DNA of 64,000 nt, taken from assembly GCF_030269925.1 (NCBI RefSeq), contig NC_085129.1:19335501-19399500 (forward strand), read 5' to 3'. This stretch comes from Bombyx mori. Its lineage: Eukaryota; Arthropoda; Insecta; Lepidoptera; Bombycidae. The notes beneath the pieces were generated by a model. It was not told the DNA's origin, did not search any database, and saw only the letters and a list, made by a program, of their open reading frames with translations. The position numbers and the translations under genes are program-made. Below, in pieces: positions 34,601-49,300 of the stretch. Position 1 is the stretch's first letter. Each line of letters begins with the position of its first letter.

Positions 34601-37254
34601 TCTAGAAGTCTTCAATTTGGACTCTGATGATGAAGACGGCTCTGCTAAAGGTAAGGGTATGTCGCGGCATCTGGTTATCAATCTGGACCTGACCTCTGGT
34701 TACAACTTGAGCATTGAAACTGGCACCGATCGGCATCGCGGTCCCTGGGGTGGGAGGGTGGTCCCTATTATTGTAACTTGTTTTTTTTTCACTATCTAAT
34801 AATAATATAATACCTAGGATATTTTTGACGGTGATTTTTAACCACTTGCAATGAGCATTGCAACTGTTCTTCGTCTTTTGTGAGGCATTTATTGTACTCT
34901 TCTATCAAACCAAATTCATTTTTCAAAGCTTTCATTCTCAATAAACATGGAAAGTAAAAACGAAAAAAATATGTTGTTTTATGTTTTTAAGCAATTTTTT
35001 TGGTAAAAAAGTATAAAAAATTGTGAAAGTCATCATATATTATTTTAGGTTAAACTTTAACTGGGAATAACTTTTAACCGAGTTGACTTAGCAAAAAATT
35101 ATTTCAGACCTTTTTTGGTAGGCCGTTTAATTCCCTAAAAAAATATGTATTTCTTTTTACTACACGATAATGCGTTGAGATACAATAAAATTCCAAAGAA
35201 AAAGAAAAAAACCCGTCTTATTTAAATGGGATATCAAAAATCACGATGCGGCACCTCTAAACATTAATATTAAGAGCTCAAACTTTATTAGATTTTTTTT
35301 TTCGTCATCTTGGACGATATTTTCGTAGCACCTAAAGAAAAAAAAAAAAAAAGTTTTTTTGGCCCACCCTAGTGGTCCCGCCTATAACTGTTGCGAAGCA
35401 ATCATGTATGAGGTTAACCCATAGACACAGCCCACTGAGTTTCTCGCCGGATCTTCTCAGTGGGTCGCGTTTCCGATCCGGTGGTAGATTCTGCGAAGCA
35501 CGGCTCTTGCTAGGGTTCGTGTTAGCAACGTCATCAGATTTGAGCCCCGTGAGCTCACCTACTAGTTAAGGCGACGCTGATATAGCCTCTCAAGGCTATC
35601 AGTTTAGGTAGAAAAAAAAAGCTGCGATCCCTATTCTACATAAATGAATCTTCATCGATATTTTGGTATTGCCTTCACAGATAGGCACCGTGGTCCTGCC
35701 TATAACTGCTCTCATGTATGAGGGTCTCCTCTTTTCTCTCCATAACGTTCTCAGAGTCGGCATAAATGACTTTACTGGTGGTAGGGCTGTGAGCTCGTCC
35801 ACTCATCTAAGGAATCAAAAGAAAAATCTTCATTGATATTTCGGTATTGTCTTCACAGAATCGTCGAAGCTGGAGTCCGGTCGCTGCTTGAACCCCGCGT
35901 GCCCGGGGCGGGAGGCGGCGCAGCTCCGCGCGGACCGGGCCGCCGTGGCGCACTACTCCGCCAAGACCAGCAGGAACGCCTTCATCTGTCGCCCCTGCTA
36001 CGAGGTGGTGGCCGTCAGGACAGAGGTCAGTAAGATGCACTATGTAGTATTTATTGCTTAGGTGAGTGGACTTGCTCATGGCCCATCTGGTGTTAAGTGG
36101 TTTCCGGTGCCCATAGACATCTACAACTTAAATACCGCCACCCACCTTGAAACATGAGTTCTTAGGTCTCAGTTTTTACAGTACAACGGCTGCCGAAATA
36201 GGCAGGGTGGTAGTACCTACCCGTGCGGACCCACAAAACGCCACCAGCAGTGATTAAGCAAATTATAATTTTACGAATTTGATTTAGAAATTAGAAGAAT
36301 TAGTGAAAAATTCGATTAGAATTTAGTTATTAGAATTTAGAATTTAGAAAAATTGGTACCCGCCTACGGGATTCGAACACCGATGCATCGCTACATACGG
36401 ATAGACCGGACGTCTTATACTTTAGGCCACGACGACTTCGAATCTTCCATCTCATTATTATACATTATCACAATGATGTTCATTGTCATACCAGAAAAAA
36501 TAACAGTCTCCATCCAAACCAGGGTCTCGTGAACGGTCTGAAGAATTTCACTCCGCTGTTCGAAATGAAAATGGAGAAGCAGTCCTTGAACCTGGTGGAG
36601 ATATCGGATTCCGACTCCGAAGACGAATCCAGCGCGCCGGAGCAAGCCAAGGAGGTTGTCGGCGACGAGGGAGCCAAGTGAGTACACTGCTCGTTGGTGT
36701 TGGTACCGGCCTACCCGGACAGGACCTGTAGGCTCCGGGAAAGGAAGATCATCCACCGAGAGGGTGATATTGCTCGGTAGACCGACGGTCCCAATGTTGT
36801 TGTTCGGAACTTGTATATATGCAAGCTTATCTTGATAATGTCGTAAGCGAGATTCAGGCGTCTGTCAAATATCTTGTAGTGTATTTTTGATTTGGTAACT
36901 AAGACCTTTAGGTCAAGTCTTATTTTAATTTATATTGTTATTTTTATGAAAAATGATAATATGGCGGGCGCCTGGCCCCACATCGCAACTCGTAACGGGG
37001 CAACGAGACTGTAGTTAAATTAATAAAATCTAAATTGAAACCTAGAATTGATATTGCGATATAACTCTTAAAAGCCATATCCGTGCTTTAGGAGCTTGTC
37101 AACAGAGCAATAAAATAATATCTCTCTGTCTCTCTCTCTCTCCTCTCTCTCTCTCTCCTCTCTCTCTCTCTCCTCTCTCTCTCTCTCCTCTCTCTCTCTC
37201 CTCTCCTCTCTCTCCTCTCGCTCTCTCCTCTCTCCTCTCTCTCTCTCCTCTCTC

Positions 37255-37290
<36 letters not shown>

Positions 37291-37346
37291 CTCTCGCTCT
37301 CTCCTCTCTCTCTCTCCTCTCTCTCTCTCTCCTCTCTCTCTCTCTC

Positions 37347-37387
<41 letters not shown>

Positions 37388-40300
37388 GTCACCCACTCAC
37401 TCACTCACTCTTACTCTCTCTCACTTCGACAGTCCGTCACATGGATACACAGAGACATGAAAAACAGATAAATGTACATATGTGTTAACAGGTTACTGGA
37501 AGAGCATCTAGCGAATTTGATAAACGAAACTTGGAGTAAATACAAGATGGACGCCAGGATGAACGAGGCTCGCAGCTTCGTGGACCTGGAGGTTCAGAAG
37601 TTGGAAAGTGAGTTCACGAAACAGACGAGCAGGCTTCAGAGGATCCCTCGCTGATGCTAGGCGACTGATGCTCAACCCGTCTCCCGACGTCTTAATTAAC
37701 CTCCTCGCAAATTGTCCGCGATATTTATTACAAGCTTGTACCGAAACTTCACCGTACGCAAAGTGGTCAACCGAAAATAGGGTAATGTAAAGAACTTACC
37801 AAATTTTAGTGACTGTAGAAGAAGAACCTTCTCTAAATTAACCGCTGCTAAGACCTTTAGGGTGGGTAGATATGATGTGGTACTCGCTCACCACTTAATT
37901 GTGAGTGGTTACTGTCGTGGACCTTAGGGCCTTACCTTAGTACCAGGAGCACTCGTCATGTCCCGAGTAACTTCGTGGAGCTCATTCGAGGGCTGGACGG
38001 AGGACCGGTGCGTGGGTGATTTTATTTTAAGGGATTTTATGGCCTGGTAACTAAGACCTTTAGGTCATATCTTATTTTAATTTAAATTCTTATTTCTATG
38101 AAAAATGATATTATGGAGTGAAATGAAATGAAATGAAGATTATTAATTTGAGACATTAATAAACTGGGATGAAATTAAATGAAATAAGATGAGATGATAT
38201 GGAATGAAATATAATCTCAGTAAAGTGATGATAAAATGGTGGTCATTTAATGAGATTTTTTTCAGTGGACTTTTTGGAGGATCCCGAGAAGTTACGTCCA
38301 GCGACTTTGTTTCATTTTGCCACATTTGTGCACTTTCACAGTTGTACTAAATACAAAATAAAATAAATCACACAACTTCACTCCTCGCGTTCCCGCCAAA
38401 AAGTCGGTGCGTGGGTGAGCTCCGCTCGTGGTGGGGCGGGGGGGGGTGGCGTTAGTGCTAATGTAACCCGTCGTTGATGTTCCCACAGAACAAAGCAAGG
38501 AGATCGACCAGATGCTGAACGAGTGTCAGGTGGCCACGGACAAGCTGCGCGACTCGCTGTACAAGACCTTCGAGCCGACCAAGCACGACCTGCCCCCCAT
38601 TTGCATCGTGGACATCGTCGGCTGCTACGTAAGCGTCTCGCTGTCTAGGGGACCAGCTCGCCACCCGGGGGACCGCCCGCCGTCCTGGATTCAGAACCGG
38701 GGGCCGAAGTAGTAGAACTTACGAGACCAAACAAATAATGCTTAACAAGCACGGTCCCCCGTGATTTTCTCCTGTGTTATAGACGACCGAATTGGAACTC
38801 GCCACTTGCAATACACCTTTCCACCTGTGTGGGCAGATGAGCGTACGGTCCACGCGATGGCGGGTGGTTCCCGGAGTATGGCCAAGCTGCAGCTCATTGT
38901 GGACTCTTCGAACCTCGCTCGGGAAGTTCTGTCAAGAGTCCGATGTGTTTTTCTTTTTTTTAATGCCTTTGTAGGCAGCCGAGCATAGGCCCAGTGTTAG
39001 CAACGAGTCAGGTTTGAGCCCCGTGAGCTCATCTACACGCTAGGGTAACGCTGATATAGCCTCTCAAGGCTATCAGCATAGGCTTAGAAAAAGAAAGCGC
39101 ATCGGAAACCTTGGAAACTGTGGGCTGTACACATTAGATACGTCTGCCGTGCTGTGCGCTATTGTACACTTACCTTTATATTGAGTTACTTAAGTGCTAA
39201 TCTTTTTTTTTTATTGTCCTTGTAGTCAGACGAGCATATGGCCCACCTGATGGTGAGTGGTTACTGGAGCCCATAGACATCTACAACGTAAATGCGCCAC
39301 CCACCTTGAGATATAAGTTCTAAGGTCTCATGTTTTAGTTACAACGGCTGCCCCACCCTTCAAACCGAAACGCATTACTGCTTCACGGCAGAAATAGGCA
39401 GGGCGGTGGTACCCACCCGCGCGGACTCACAAGAGGTCCTACCACCAGTAATTACGCAAATTATAATTTTGCGGGTTTGATTTTTATTACACGATGTTAT
39501 TCCTTCACCGTGGAAGTCAATCGTGAACATTTGTTGAGTACGTATTTCATTAGAAAAATTGATACCCGCCTGAGATTCGAACACCGGTGCATCGCTCAGC
39601 ACGAATGCATCGGACGTCTTATCCGTTAGGCCACGACGACGACCTTAGAACTCATGTCTCGAGTTGGGTGGTGGCATGTGCTTTGTAGATGTCTATGGGA
39701 TTAACACCAGGTGGAACCCTTGGTTAAGGTAGACTGGAGTTCATCCATCGAACTAAGCAATAAACAAAACTTAATTTCATACACAAGTACGGAAAGAGCT
39801 GATGGTTAATTGTTTTGATTTTCAGTACGAGGGTACGGAGCAGTCCCTGGATGAAGTGAGTTCCTTTTCTTAATAGTCATATTCATGGACAAGCATAGAC
39901 CATAGATCATAGACCTAGTAATGCGAGGTCTATATAGACAACCAGATACCATTATCGAGGTTTAGAATTAATGTCCGAAATGTAGGCGTGTTCACGTTGT
40001 TGATGTCCACGGGCTCCATTACCGATGCAACGTCGGAGCGTCTGTGGACTTGTAAACCGAATTAAACAATAATAAAATATTGAATAAATAATTGTAGTAT
40101 TATCTTATAATATTATCGAGGGGTGGAAAGGCTATTTGGTTTAAGCAACATTTTTGTAACTTTACAGGAAAAACATTTCAATTTATAATTTGCATAAATA
40201 TCATAACAACAAAACTTCTTCAGCTATTTGAATGGAGTAAACTTAATTGAAGCTCAATTATAAAAAAAAAAACATCGAATTGTTGATGCTATTACCGAAG

Positions 40301-43300
40301 CCTTGCTACCTTAGAACTTATATATCAAGGTGGGTGGCGCATTTACGTCATAGATGTCCATGAGCTCTAGTAACCACTTAACACCAGGTGGGCTGTGAGA
40401 TAATCCACCCATCTAAGCAATAAAAAATAATTGAACAGTGAATGTGAGTATTAGTGATGTGTTCGTCTCATTACACAGGCGAAACAGCGTGCGAACAAAC
40501 GCAAGCGCACGGAGCCGCTTTGCTCGCAGCCGAAGAAGGCGGCCATAGCGCTGGGGTACGCCCCGCTTGACGGAGACCACGCGCAGCCGGACGTGACCCA
40601 GGTATGAGGCCCGCAACACAGGGGAACGCGTCTGTGTGACACAACGCAGAAGTCAAACTTCTTTGTGTGACACAACGTCGAAGTCAAACTTCTCTAGGCA
40701 CATTGAGATTTTCCCCCCCTACCCATTCGTTGGTAGCTTAAGGAACTATTCAACAGTCAATAGTATTCTTAATAATAGTAGCAGTCAATCGTGAACATTT
40801 GTTAAGTACGTATTTGATTAAAAAAATTAGTACCCGCCTACGGAATACGAATGCACCGGACGACTTATCCTTTAGGCCACGACGACTTGACGAACGTTTC
40901 GACTTCTGTGGTTCACATTTGTAGACCCAAACTTCACGAGTACTTCATGGACACTCTACATATCTCTTTTGTTCATAGGAGAAGACCCCAATAGAAACAG
41001 CACCCAACGAGTCGAAGGAAGATGACGTGAGTATGGAATAAATATTATATTGTCACGCGCTAAAGTTCTAAAAAAAGAATGAATATAAAACTTTCACCGA
41101 AGTACAAATTAGAACTCTATTTAACACTTACTTAAGGTACACTTCACAATTCGCTTCCTCCATTTCGCTTCGATAATATTCTATTCTATATAAATTTTCT
41201 ACAATTATTAAAATTTATTATGGCTCAGATATGTGAAACGCAACTTTCTCTTTCTATCTTATATATATCCAAATATATATGTGGCCATCAGCGCAAAACT
41301 GGCCTAAGCTTATCATTGTTAGTATGGAGGTAATGAATGGAATGGAGGTTTGAATTTTCATGAATTTAAATTTGAGTAAGCAAAAAACAATCCGCGCAAA
41401 AATAATGTTTACAAAGCTATCTGTTATATATGGATGAAGCTATCGATAGGCCGGTTTTGCATCAAAATTTATTATATTTTAAATAAATTCCAATTTACGT
41501 CATATGAGCTTGAATATAAAAAAATGTGGGTTAGGCCACTTTTGCGCTAATGGCCTCATATATATATATATATCTCTCTGTCCCTCTCAACTTCCGTTCG
41601 CCTCGCCCGATCACACTTTTCGTAACGCTCTCGTCACGCACTCACCAGCTTATCTCCGTGCGTAAAGAAGTTTTAATGGCTCAACAGCCGGACTCGGAAT
41701 CTCAGCTTTGACGTTTGCGAATGCCACAGAGTTGACAGATAAGTCTCGTTCGCAGAGGGAGGTGTCTGTCGTTCAGTTGTCGGCGGAGGTGGCGCCGCCG
41801 GACCTCCCCCCGCCCGGGGAGCTGGTGCGGCCGCCCCTCAAGCCGGGCATGGTCGTGTGGGCCATGAAGAACGTCTTCTCCCCCTGGGTGAAGGTCAGGA
41901 TACAGGACATCGCGCCAAAGTCGGTAAGTTTCGAGAAGTACTTTTTTTTTTAAAGGGATTTTATGTCCTGGTAACTAAGACCTTTAAGTCATGTCTTATT
42001 TTAATTTTATTGTTATTTTTATGAAAAATGATAATATGGGGAGAAATGAAATGAAATGAGATGCGATGATATGGGATGAAATATAATCTCAGTAAAATGG
42101 TGGTCCTTTACTGAGATTTTTTTAGTAGACTTTTTGGAGGATCCCGAGAAATTACGCCCAGCGGCTTTGTTTCGTTTTCCCACATTTGTACACTTTCACA
42201 GTTATACTAAACAGTTCATAAACCACCGTTATTACGCATTTGAACCTGAATAAACACTAAATAGACAAAATAAAACAAATCACACAACTTCACTCATCGC
42301 GTTCCCGCCAAAAAGTCTTTCCGAGAAATACTTCGACTGACTTCGGCTTTGTTAAATCTACGGTCTACAATAACCTTCGGTTTTCGGAGGTGTATGTGTA
42401 GGTATCTGTAGGAGGAGATGCTGGAAGATTCTAGATCTCAGAGCGGAATCAGACTTTCATTATCCTGTCCTCAGACCACAAGCGCGTACACGACCTGCAC
42501 TGTCAAGTTTGACACGAAAACGAAAAACCCGTTCAGGACCCTGAGTGCGAGGTGTCTCGCGCATTCGGAGCCGCCAAACGCGAGACTCACTATAGGTGAG
42601 TGCCTGGTGGAATCCACTAAGCCGTCGTAAATAAAGAAGAATCAAATCACGCCCGGCCATTGGAGCCCCGGCGAGTTAATTAACCCACAAACACAGCTCA
42701 TTGAGTTCCTCGTTGGATCTTCTCAGTGGGTCGCGTTTCCGATCTGGTGGTAGATTTTTTTTTATTGCTGAGATGGGTGGACGAGCTCACAGCCCACCAC
42801 AGTTAAGTGTTTACTGGAGCCCATAGACATCTACAACGCAAATGCGCCACCCACGTTGAGATATAAGTTCTAAGGTCTCAAGTATAGTTATAACGGCTGC
42901 CCCACCCTTCAAACCGAAACGCATTACTGCTTCACGGCAGAAATAGGCAGGGTGGTGGTACCTATCCGCCTTTTTTTTTAACCTACAAAAGCTGGTAGCC
43001 TTGAGAGGCTATTCCAGCGTAACCTTAACTAGGGACCTACCCTCGCGGACTCACAAGAGGCCCTACCACCAGTAAGAAGCGCTGAAGCACGGCTTTTGCT
43101 AGGGCCAGTGTTAGCAACGTTGTCAGGTTTGAGCCCCGTGAGCTCACCTACACGCTAAGGTAACGCTGATATAGCCTCTTAAAGCTATCAGAATAGGTAG
43201 GAAAAGAGAAAAAGGAGGGTAAATAAAAAAAGTTTATACTGAACTTAAGTACCATGAGTTCTCAGTTTCTCAGGTCATTTAGTGCTAACAAAAGTGACAG

Positions 43301-46300
43301 AAATCGACATAATTACTTCAGTGCGCCGCGTAGGACACCGGTGACCTACACGATAGTCAAAGGGTTATAAAAAATGTAATTTCCTTTTAAGTCAGACCTT
43401 CAGAGCTTGTCAACCCTTGTTTGATGTAATAATTCAGGTGTCTTATCAATTATCTTGTGTTCGACGTTAATTAAATATCATAATTAATTAAAATCTTTAA
43501 TTAATTTGATTTATATCGTATCGCACACCAGGTACGCGAATAATAGCTTTATTCAAGAATACCACTAAGAGCAAAATGGAGAATTACTACTCGGGTGTCG
43601 TTGCCGAAATACCGAATCCAGTTAATAATTACCGGTGAGTACTTAGAGTTTATTATTATTTTTCACGACCCATCTGACGGTGAGTGGTTGTCGTTGCCCA
43701 TGGACCTCAGCAATGCCAGGGGCAGAGCCAAGCCGCTGCCTACCGTTTAATATTTTGCCTTTTTTTTTATTGGTTAGATGGGTGGACGAGCTCACAGCCC
43801 ACCCGGTGCTAAGTGGTTATCGGAGCCCATAGATATCTACAACGTAAATGCGCCACCCACGTTGAGATATAAGTTCTAAGGTCTCAGTATAGTTACAACG
43901 GCTGCCCCACCCTTCCAACCGAAACGCATTACTGCTTCACGGCAGAAATAGGCGGGGTGGTGGTACCTACCCGTGAGGTCCTACCACCAATAAAAACCAG
44001 CTTCCACCTTATTCCACTAGGTGGGGTCGGCACAGCGTATTTGTCTCTTCCATTCTCCGCTATCAGCTGTCATCTCAACACTCACTCCTCTCTCTCATAT
44101 CGTCATTCACACACTCCATCCATGTCTACCTCCCCCTTCTACCTTCTTCTGCCTTCTGCCTTCCCCCTCTACCTTGCACAACCATTTCCATTCATCTCCT
44201 AGTAATTATTCATTATAATTGATAATGAAAAAAATATCACTTTTCAGGTACCTAGTATTCTTCGACGACGGATACGCCCAGTACGTGGCCCATCCCGATA
44301 CTAGGGTAGTATGTGAGTGCTCGAACCTGGTCTGGGAGGAAGTGCACGCGTTCTCAAGGGAATTCGTCAAGCAATACCTCCTGAGCTATCCCGAGAGGCC
44401 GATGGTGAGGTTGCACGCCGGACAGAGCCTCAAGACTGAATGGAACGGTGAGCTTTAAAGTTTCTTCATATATTTTAGACACACATGATACTCTTTTGGT
44501 TACTGTAATGTGGAATACCTTTCATTCGCTTGCGACGAAGAGATCTAAGAGTAAATTAACCCTCAGACACAGCCCACTGAGTTTCTCGCCGGATGGTCTC
44601 AGTGGGTCGCTATCAGCATAGAAAAAAACTTTTGAACTTAGGAGGGTGGCGGCATTTACGTTGTAGATGTATATGGGCTCCAGTAACGACTTAAAACCAG
44701 GTGGGCTGTGAGCTCGTGCACCCATGTAAGCAATAAAAAACATAAAGTTAAACTAACTACCCCCCCTCTTTTCACAGGAAAATGGTGGATATCGACAATT
44801 CTAAAAGTGGACGCGTCCCTAGCTCACGTGTACTTCCAGAAGATAAACAGGACCGAATGGATATACCGCGGCTCCACGCGCCTGGCGCCGCTCTACCTGG
44901 AGCTGCAGGCGGCCGAGCGGCAGAGGACCAGGCCGCTGCCCCGGAGCATGGCACAGAGCAAAGTGAGTACTGCACTCCAAGCGGACGAAGTGAATACCAC
45001 CACTGACTCGGGGATAAATTTAAGTAACTTAAGACCTTTTAGTCAAGTCTTTTTTTTTTAAATTCATATTTTTATTTTTATGAAAAATAGTAATATGAAA
45101 TGAATGTTCCATGGGGAGTGCTCTGAGGAATTGTTCGAGATGATACCTTCATCTCGTTTTTACCATCGCACCGCCCGCCACCGGAGTAGAGTTCATCCAT
45201 ACTACCTGAAGCCACTGCGGTCATCCACAGTGCGTTTCCATATATCTTTTTTGCCACGTACCATCCGGCTATAGAATGAGCTCCCCTCCACGGTGTTTCC
45301 TGAGCGCTATGACATGTTCTTCTTCAAACGAGGCTTGTGGAGAGTATTAAGCGGTAGGCAGCGGCTTGGCTCTGCCCCTGGCATTGTTGATGTCTATGGA
45401 CGAAGGTAACCACTCACCATCAGGTGGGCCGTATGCTCATCTGACTACTTTTTTAATGGACTGGCAGTAGAGACACTTTTTTAATGGACTTTTTAGAGGA
45501 CTTACGCTGTGCCGACCCCACCTAGTGGGATAAGGTGGAAGCTGGTTTTTACTAGTGGTAGGACCTCACGGGTAAGTACCACCACCCTGCCTATTTCTGC
45601 CGTGAAGCAGTAATGCGTTTCAGTTTGAAGAGTAGGGCAGCCGTTGTAACCATACTGAGACCTTAAAACTCATGTCTCAAGGTGGTTGTCGGCATTTACG
45701 TTGTAGATGTCTATGGGCTCCGGTAACCACTTAACACCAGCTGGGCTGTGTTTTTTTATTTGCATATATGGGTGGACGAGCTCATGGGTCAAATGGGTAA
45801 AAAAAGTTTGAGAGCCGCTGACTTTCTTGATGATAATGAGATAATCTATGTCCTTGTATTTCCTCAGGTGAACATGCCGTACGTCGAGTACACGCGCTCA
45901 GATGAACAAACAAACGAGAAGCAGAAAGAGACAACCGATCAACCTGATGTGAGTGCTACCTGTTCTATCTTAAGATAAATCACTTAACATTTGAAGTGCT
46001 TTGGTGACAGAGTACCTTTTTATATGTATATATTAAAAAAAACAGTTTCTTTATTACTTCTACAGTTTAGTTATAACTTTAAATAAATAAATTTAATTCT
46101 TATTGGATGGATTCTATGCCAAGATTCACTGATGCTATTATGAAGTCGTAGTTTATTTATTTATTCATATTATACTATATTCTCTAATTTGTATTATAGT
46201 TCTCTATACTCCATTCTGTATATACACATACAGGGCATACAGGGTGTAATTTACGCGACGCCATGACGGGACACATTTATATTTGCTCTTGTACTTTTTA

Positions 46301-49300
46301 ATGTTTAGGATAAGTGAAATAAACGACATAGACGTAAATATAAATGTGTGTGTGCGCGCGTGTGCGTGCGTGTGTGCGTGCGTGTGTGCGTGCGTGCGTG
46401 CGTGTGTCCGTGCGTGTGTCCGTGCGTGTGTCCGTGCGTGTGTTCGTGGGTGTGTACGTGTGTTTTCTACTTTAAAATACACCCTGTATACATATATATA
46501 TATATATATATATATATGACGGATTCGGCTGGTAAAATGATGACGTCATTTCGTTACATAGTGACTAGTAATTAAAACTCACTTTTTTTCATTTTTAGGA
46601 TATACGCAAACAGCGGGCTGTGGCAAAGAAATCGACCGCGCAGCCACAGAGCGCGCCTCCAGTCGAACAACAAGCCAATTTGGACTCTGTCATCAGCCGT
46701 GTAGTGGTGAGATTTAATTTTTATTGTTAGGGCAAGATATGTTAAAAGCTTTTGAGAGATTTTGGGCGTTACCAGTTAAAGAATTTATTATATTTTTTTA
46801 TTAATTATTTAACAGATTAATTATAATTGTCTGTCTAATGTAATGCTTTCATTGAATTATATTGAAGTATCTCCCAGTACATTGTAGAAGATTCTTATCT
46901 TTATTAAGGATAAGTCTAGTGGCCCGTGTTGGTTGAGTATCGGAACCGGTGGATATCACAACACCAATGCTGTGAGACTCCTTGAGGCGTGAGGTCTATG
47001 TCTCAATGATACTGTGCAAGAGCTCGCTCCACCCTTAAAAACGGGACGCGTGGCTAATTCGCGGCGGAAGTAGTACGCACCCACGCGGTCTCACCCCGCC
47101 CCCGCTCCCCACCCCCTCTGAATCCTCCATCTCGTTCCACAGTACTACACCCCGAAGAACGCAGTGAAACCTCTCAGGATGACGTCACACACGTGCGGTC
47201 CGAAGTGCAAGAGAACCGACGTTCTGGCTCTGAAAGACCTCAGGACCTACAATCCGCTGGCGAAGCCTCTGCTCAGCGGCTGGGAGAGGTGAGTCGGGGA
47301 CCCTACTGAATCTGTTTGGGAGACTGAAGTGAATGTCGAATTTTGAAGTCGTCGCGGCCTAAAGGATAAGACGTCCGGTGCATTCGTATGTAGCGATGCA
47401 CTGGTGTTGGAATCCCGCAGGCGGGTACCAATTTTTCTAATGAAATACGTACTTAATAAATGTTCACGATTGACTTCCATGGTGAAAGAATAAGTAGCCT
47501 GTGGACATCACGACGCAAATGTGGCCGTATTGAGGCTTAAGGTCTCAATTGCTTAATGATTATGCATAACCACTGATCTAGTCTTATCTTCTATGCCGAA
47601 ATACTATGATAGTAGTATTATTGAAAGTAAAATTTGGGAGCCACTGGTCTACAGTCTCGTCTCGTATGCCTAAATACTATGATAGAGTAATATTGAACGT
47701 AAAATTTGAGAGCCACTGGTCTACAGTTTCGTTTTCTACGCTTAAATACTATGATAGAAGTAATATTGAACGTAAAATTTAAGATCCACTGGTCTACCGT
47801 CTCGTCTTCTATGTCTAAATACTATGATAGTAGTAATATTGAAAATAAAATTTGAGAGCCACTGGTCCTTAACGGTCTCGTCTTCTATGTCTAAATACTA
47901 TTATAGTATTAATATTGAACGTAAAATTTGAGAGACACTGGTCTACAGTCTCGTACTTCGGCTGTTTGTTTCGAGATGGTTCCGTCTGTGACAATAATGA
48001 TTCATTTATGATCGTGCCCCAGACAAATAGTCCGGTACAAAGGAGTCCGCGACGTGATGTACCGGGCGCCGTGCGGGCGCCGCGTGCGCGACATCCGCGA
48101 GCTGCACGCCTACCTCACCGCCACCGACAGTGACATGCCCGTCGACCTGTTCGACTTCCATCCGGCGACGCACTGCCTCGCCGAGTTCGTCATCAACAAG
48201 TGTATCGTCGGCAAGAAGGTATGATATTGTTGAATTTATATTGTTTAGAAGTGGAACTTCTCTGGCAGGTAACGAAAAAAAAAGGAGAATATTCCACCGA
48301 GACCGGTGAGGTGAACCTGCTCGTTAGACCAACGGTTCGAAATATACGTAAGCTTACTTTGAAAATGTAAGCAAGATTCGAGTATCTGTGGTCTATGACG
48401 GCTACCACTACACTATTGTGACCAGAAGTTGTACTTCTTATAGTTGATTTTCAACTATCGTGTCTGATGTATCGAAGTACATATAAAATCAGTTCAACGA
48501 GCTCAACAGCCCTGAAGTTTTCAAGACCAAACAAAAAATTTGAAAATCAAGAGTATGAAAATTCTTAATACACCTTTAACGATTTTAATACAGAAGTGTC
48601 CCTTCTGTCGCGTTTCATTTTTCAGTTATCGTCATTTTTAAAATACTTTACTATGTCGTATCTACGGAGTCGCTTTTACCAATGGTGCAGGGTGGGGGCG
48701 CTGGACCCGGCACACTCAATGAATCCGTTACATTCGTACCGCGCGCTTACTAGAGGGCGCTAGGGAATATCATAGTGGTATTAATGAATTGAGATCTACT
48801 TGTTACTGGTGTTATTCTTGGTTGTTATTGCTGGCTGTCTGGTTGTTATTCTTGTTTACTGGTGGTGGGACCTCTTGTGAGTCCGCACAGGTAAGTACCA
48901 CCACCACGCCTGTTTCAAAATCAATCAAAATCGAAAAAATCAATTTTTTTTTTTAACATAAATGAAAGTATATACTTGTTGAACTTCAAAAAGAATACCG
49001 CCATTTCTGCCGTGAAGCAGTAATGCACTTCGGTTTGAAAGATGGGGCAGCCGTTGTAACTATACTGAGACCTTAGAACTTATATCTCAAGGTGGGTGGC
49101 GCATTTAAGCAGTACATGTTTATAGGCTAAAGTAACCACTTATAACCAGGTGGGCTGTGAGCTCGTCCACCCATCTAAGCAATAAATAAAAACCGAGAAC
49201 TAACTTCCCAACACGTTTCCCAGGATCTCTCCCACGGCAAGGAGAACGTGCCCGTGCCGTGTGTGAATTATTACGACGAGACGCTCCCGGAGTTCTGCTC

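Noticed and set aside
36415..36756. 113-codon minus-strand frame
   Set aside because: It overlaps SETDB1 exon 11 in antisense and includes SINE sequence.
37088..37404. Arg/Glu-repeat open frames of about 100 codons on the minus strand
   Set aside because: They are the CT microsatellite read in two frames, inside a SETDB1 intron.
46204..46482. Thr/His-repeat frame
   Set aside because: Translation of the GTGC/GT microsatellite.
47354..47440. Possible tRNA gene
   Set aside because: A and B boxes are present but the sequence continues into the Bm1 linker, the same head recurs in several SINE copies, and no cloverleaf with a clear anticodon arm was seen.
47580..47960. CRISPR-like direct repeats
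   Set aside because: The whole 72-76-base unit is repeated without unique spacers, and the genome is animal; it is a minisatellite.
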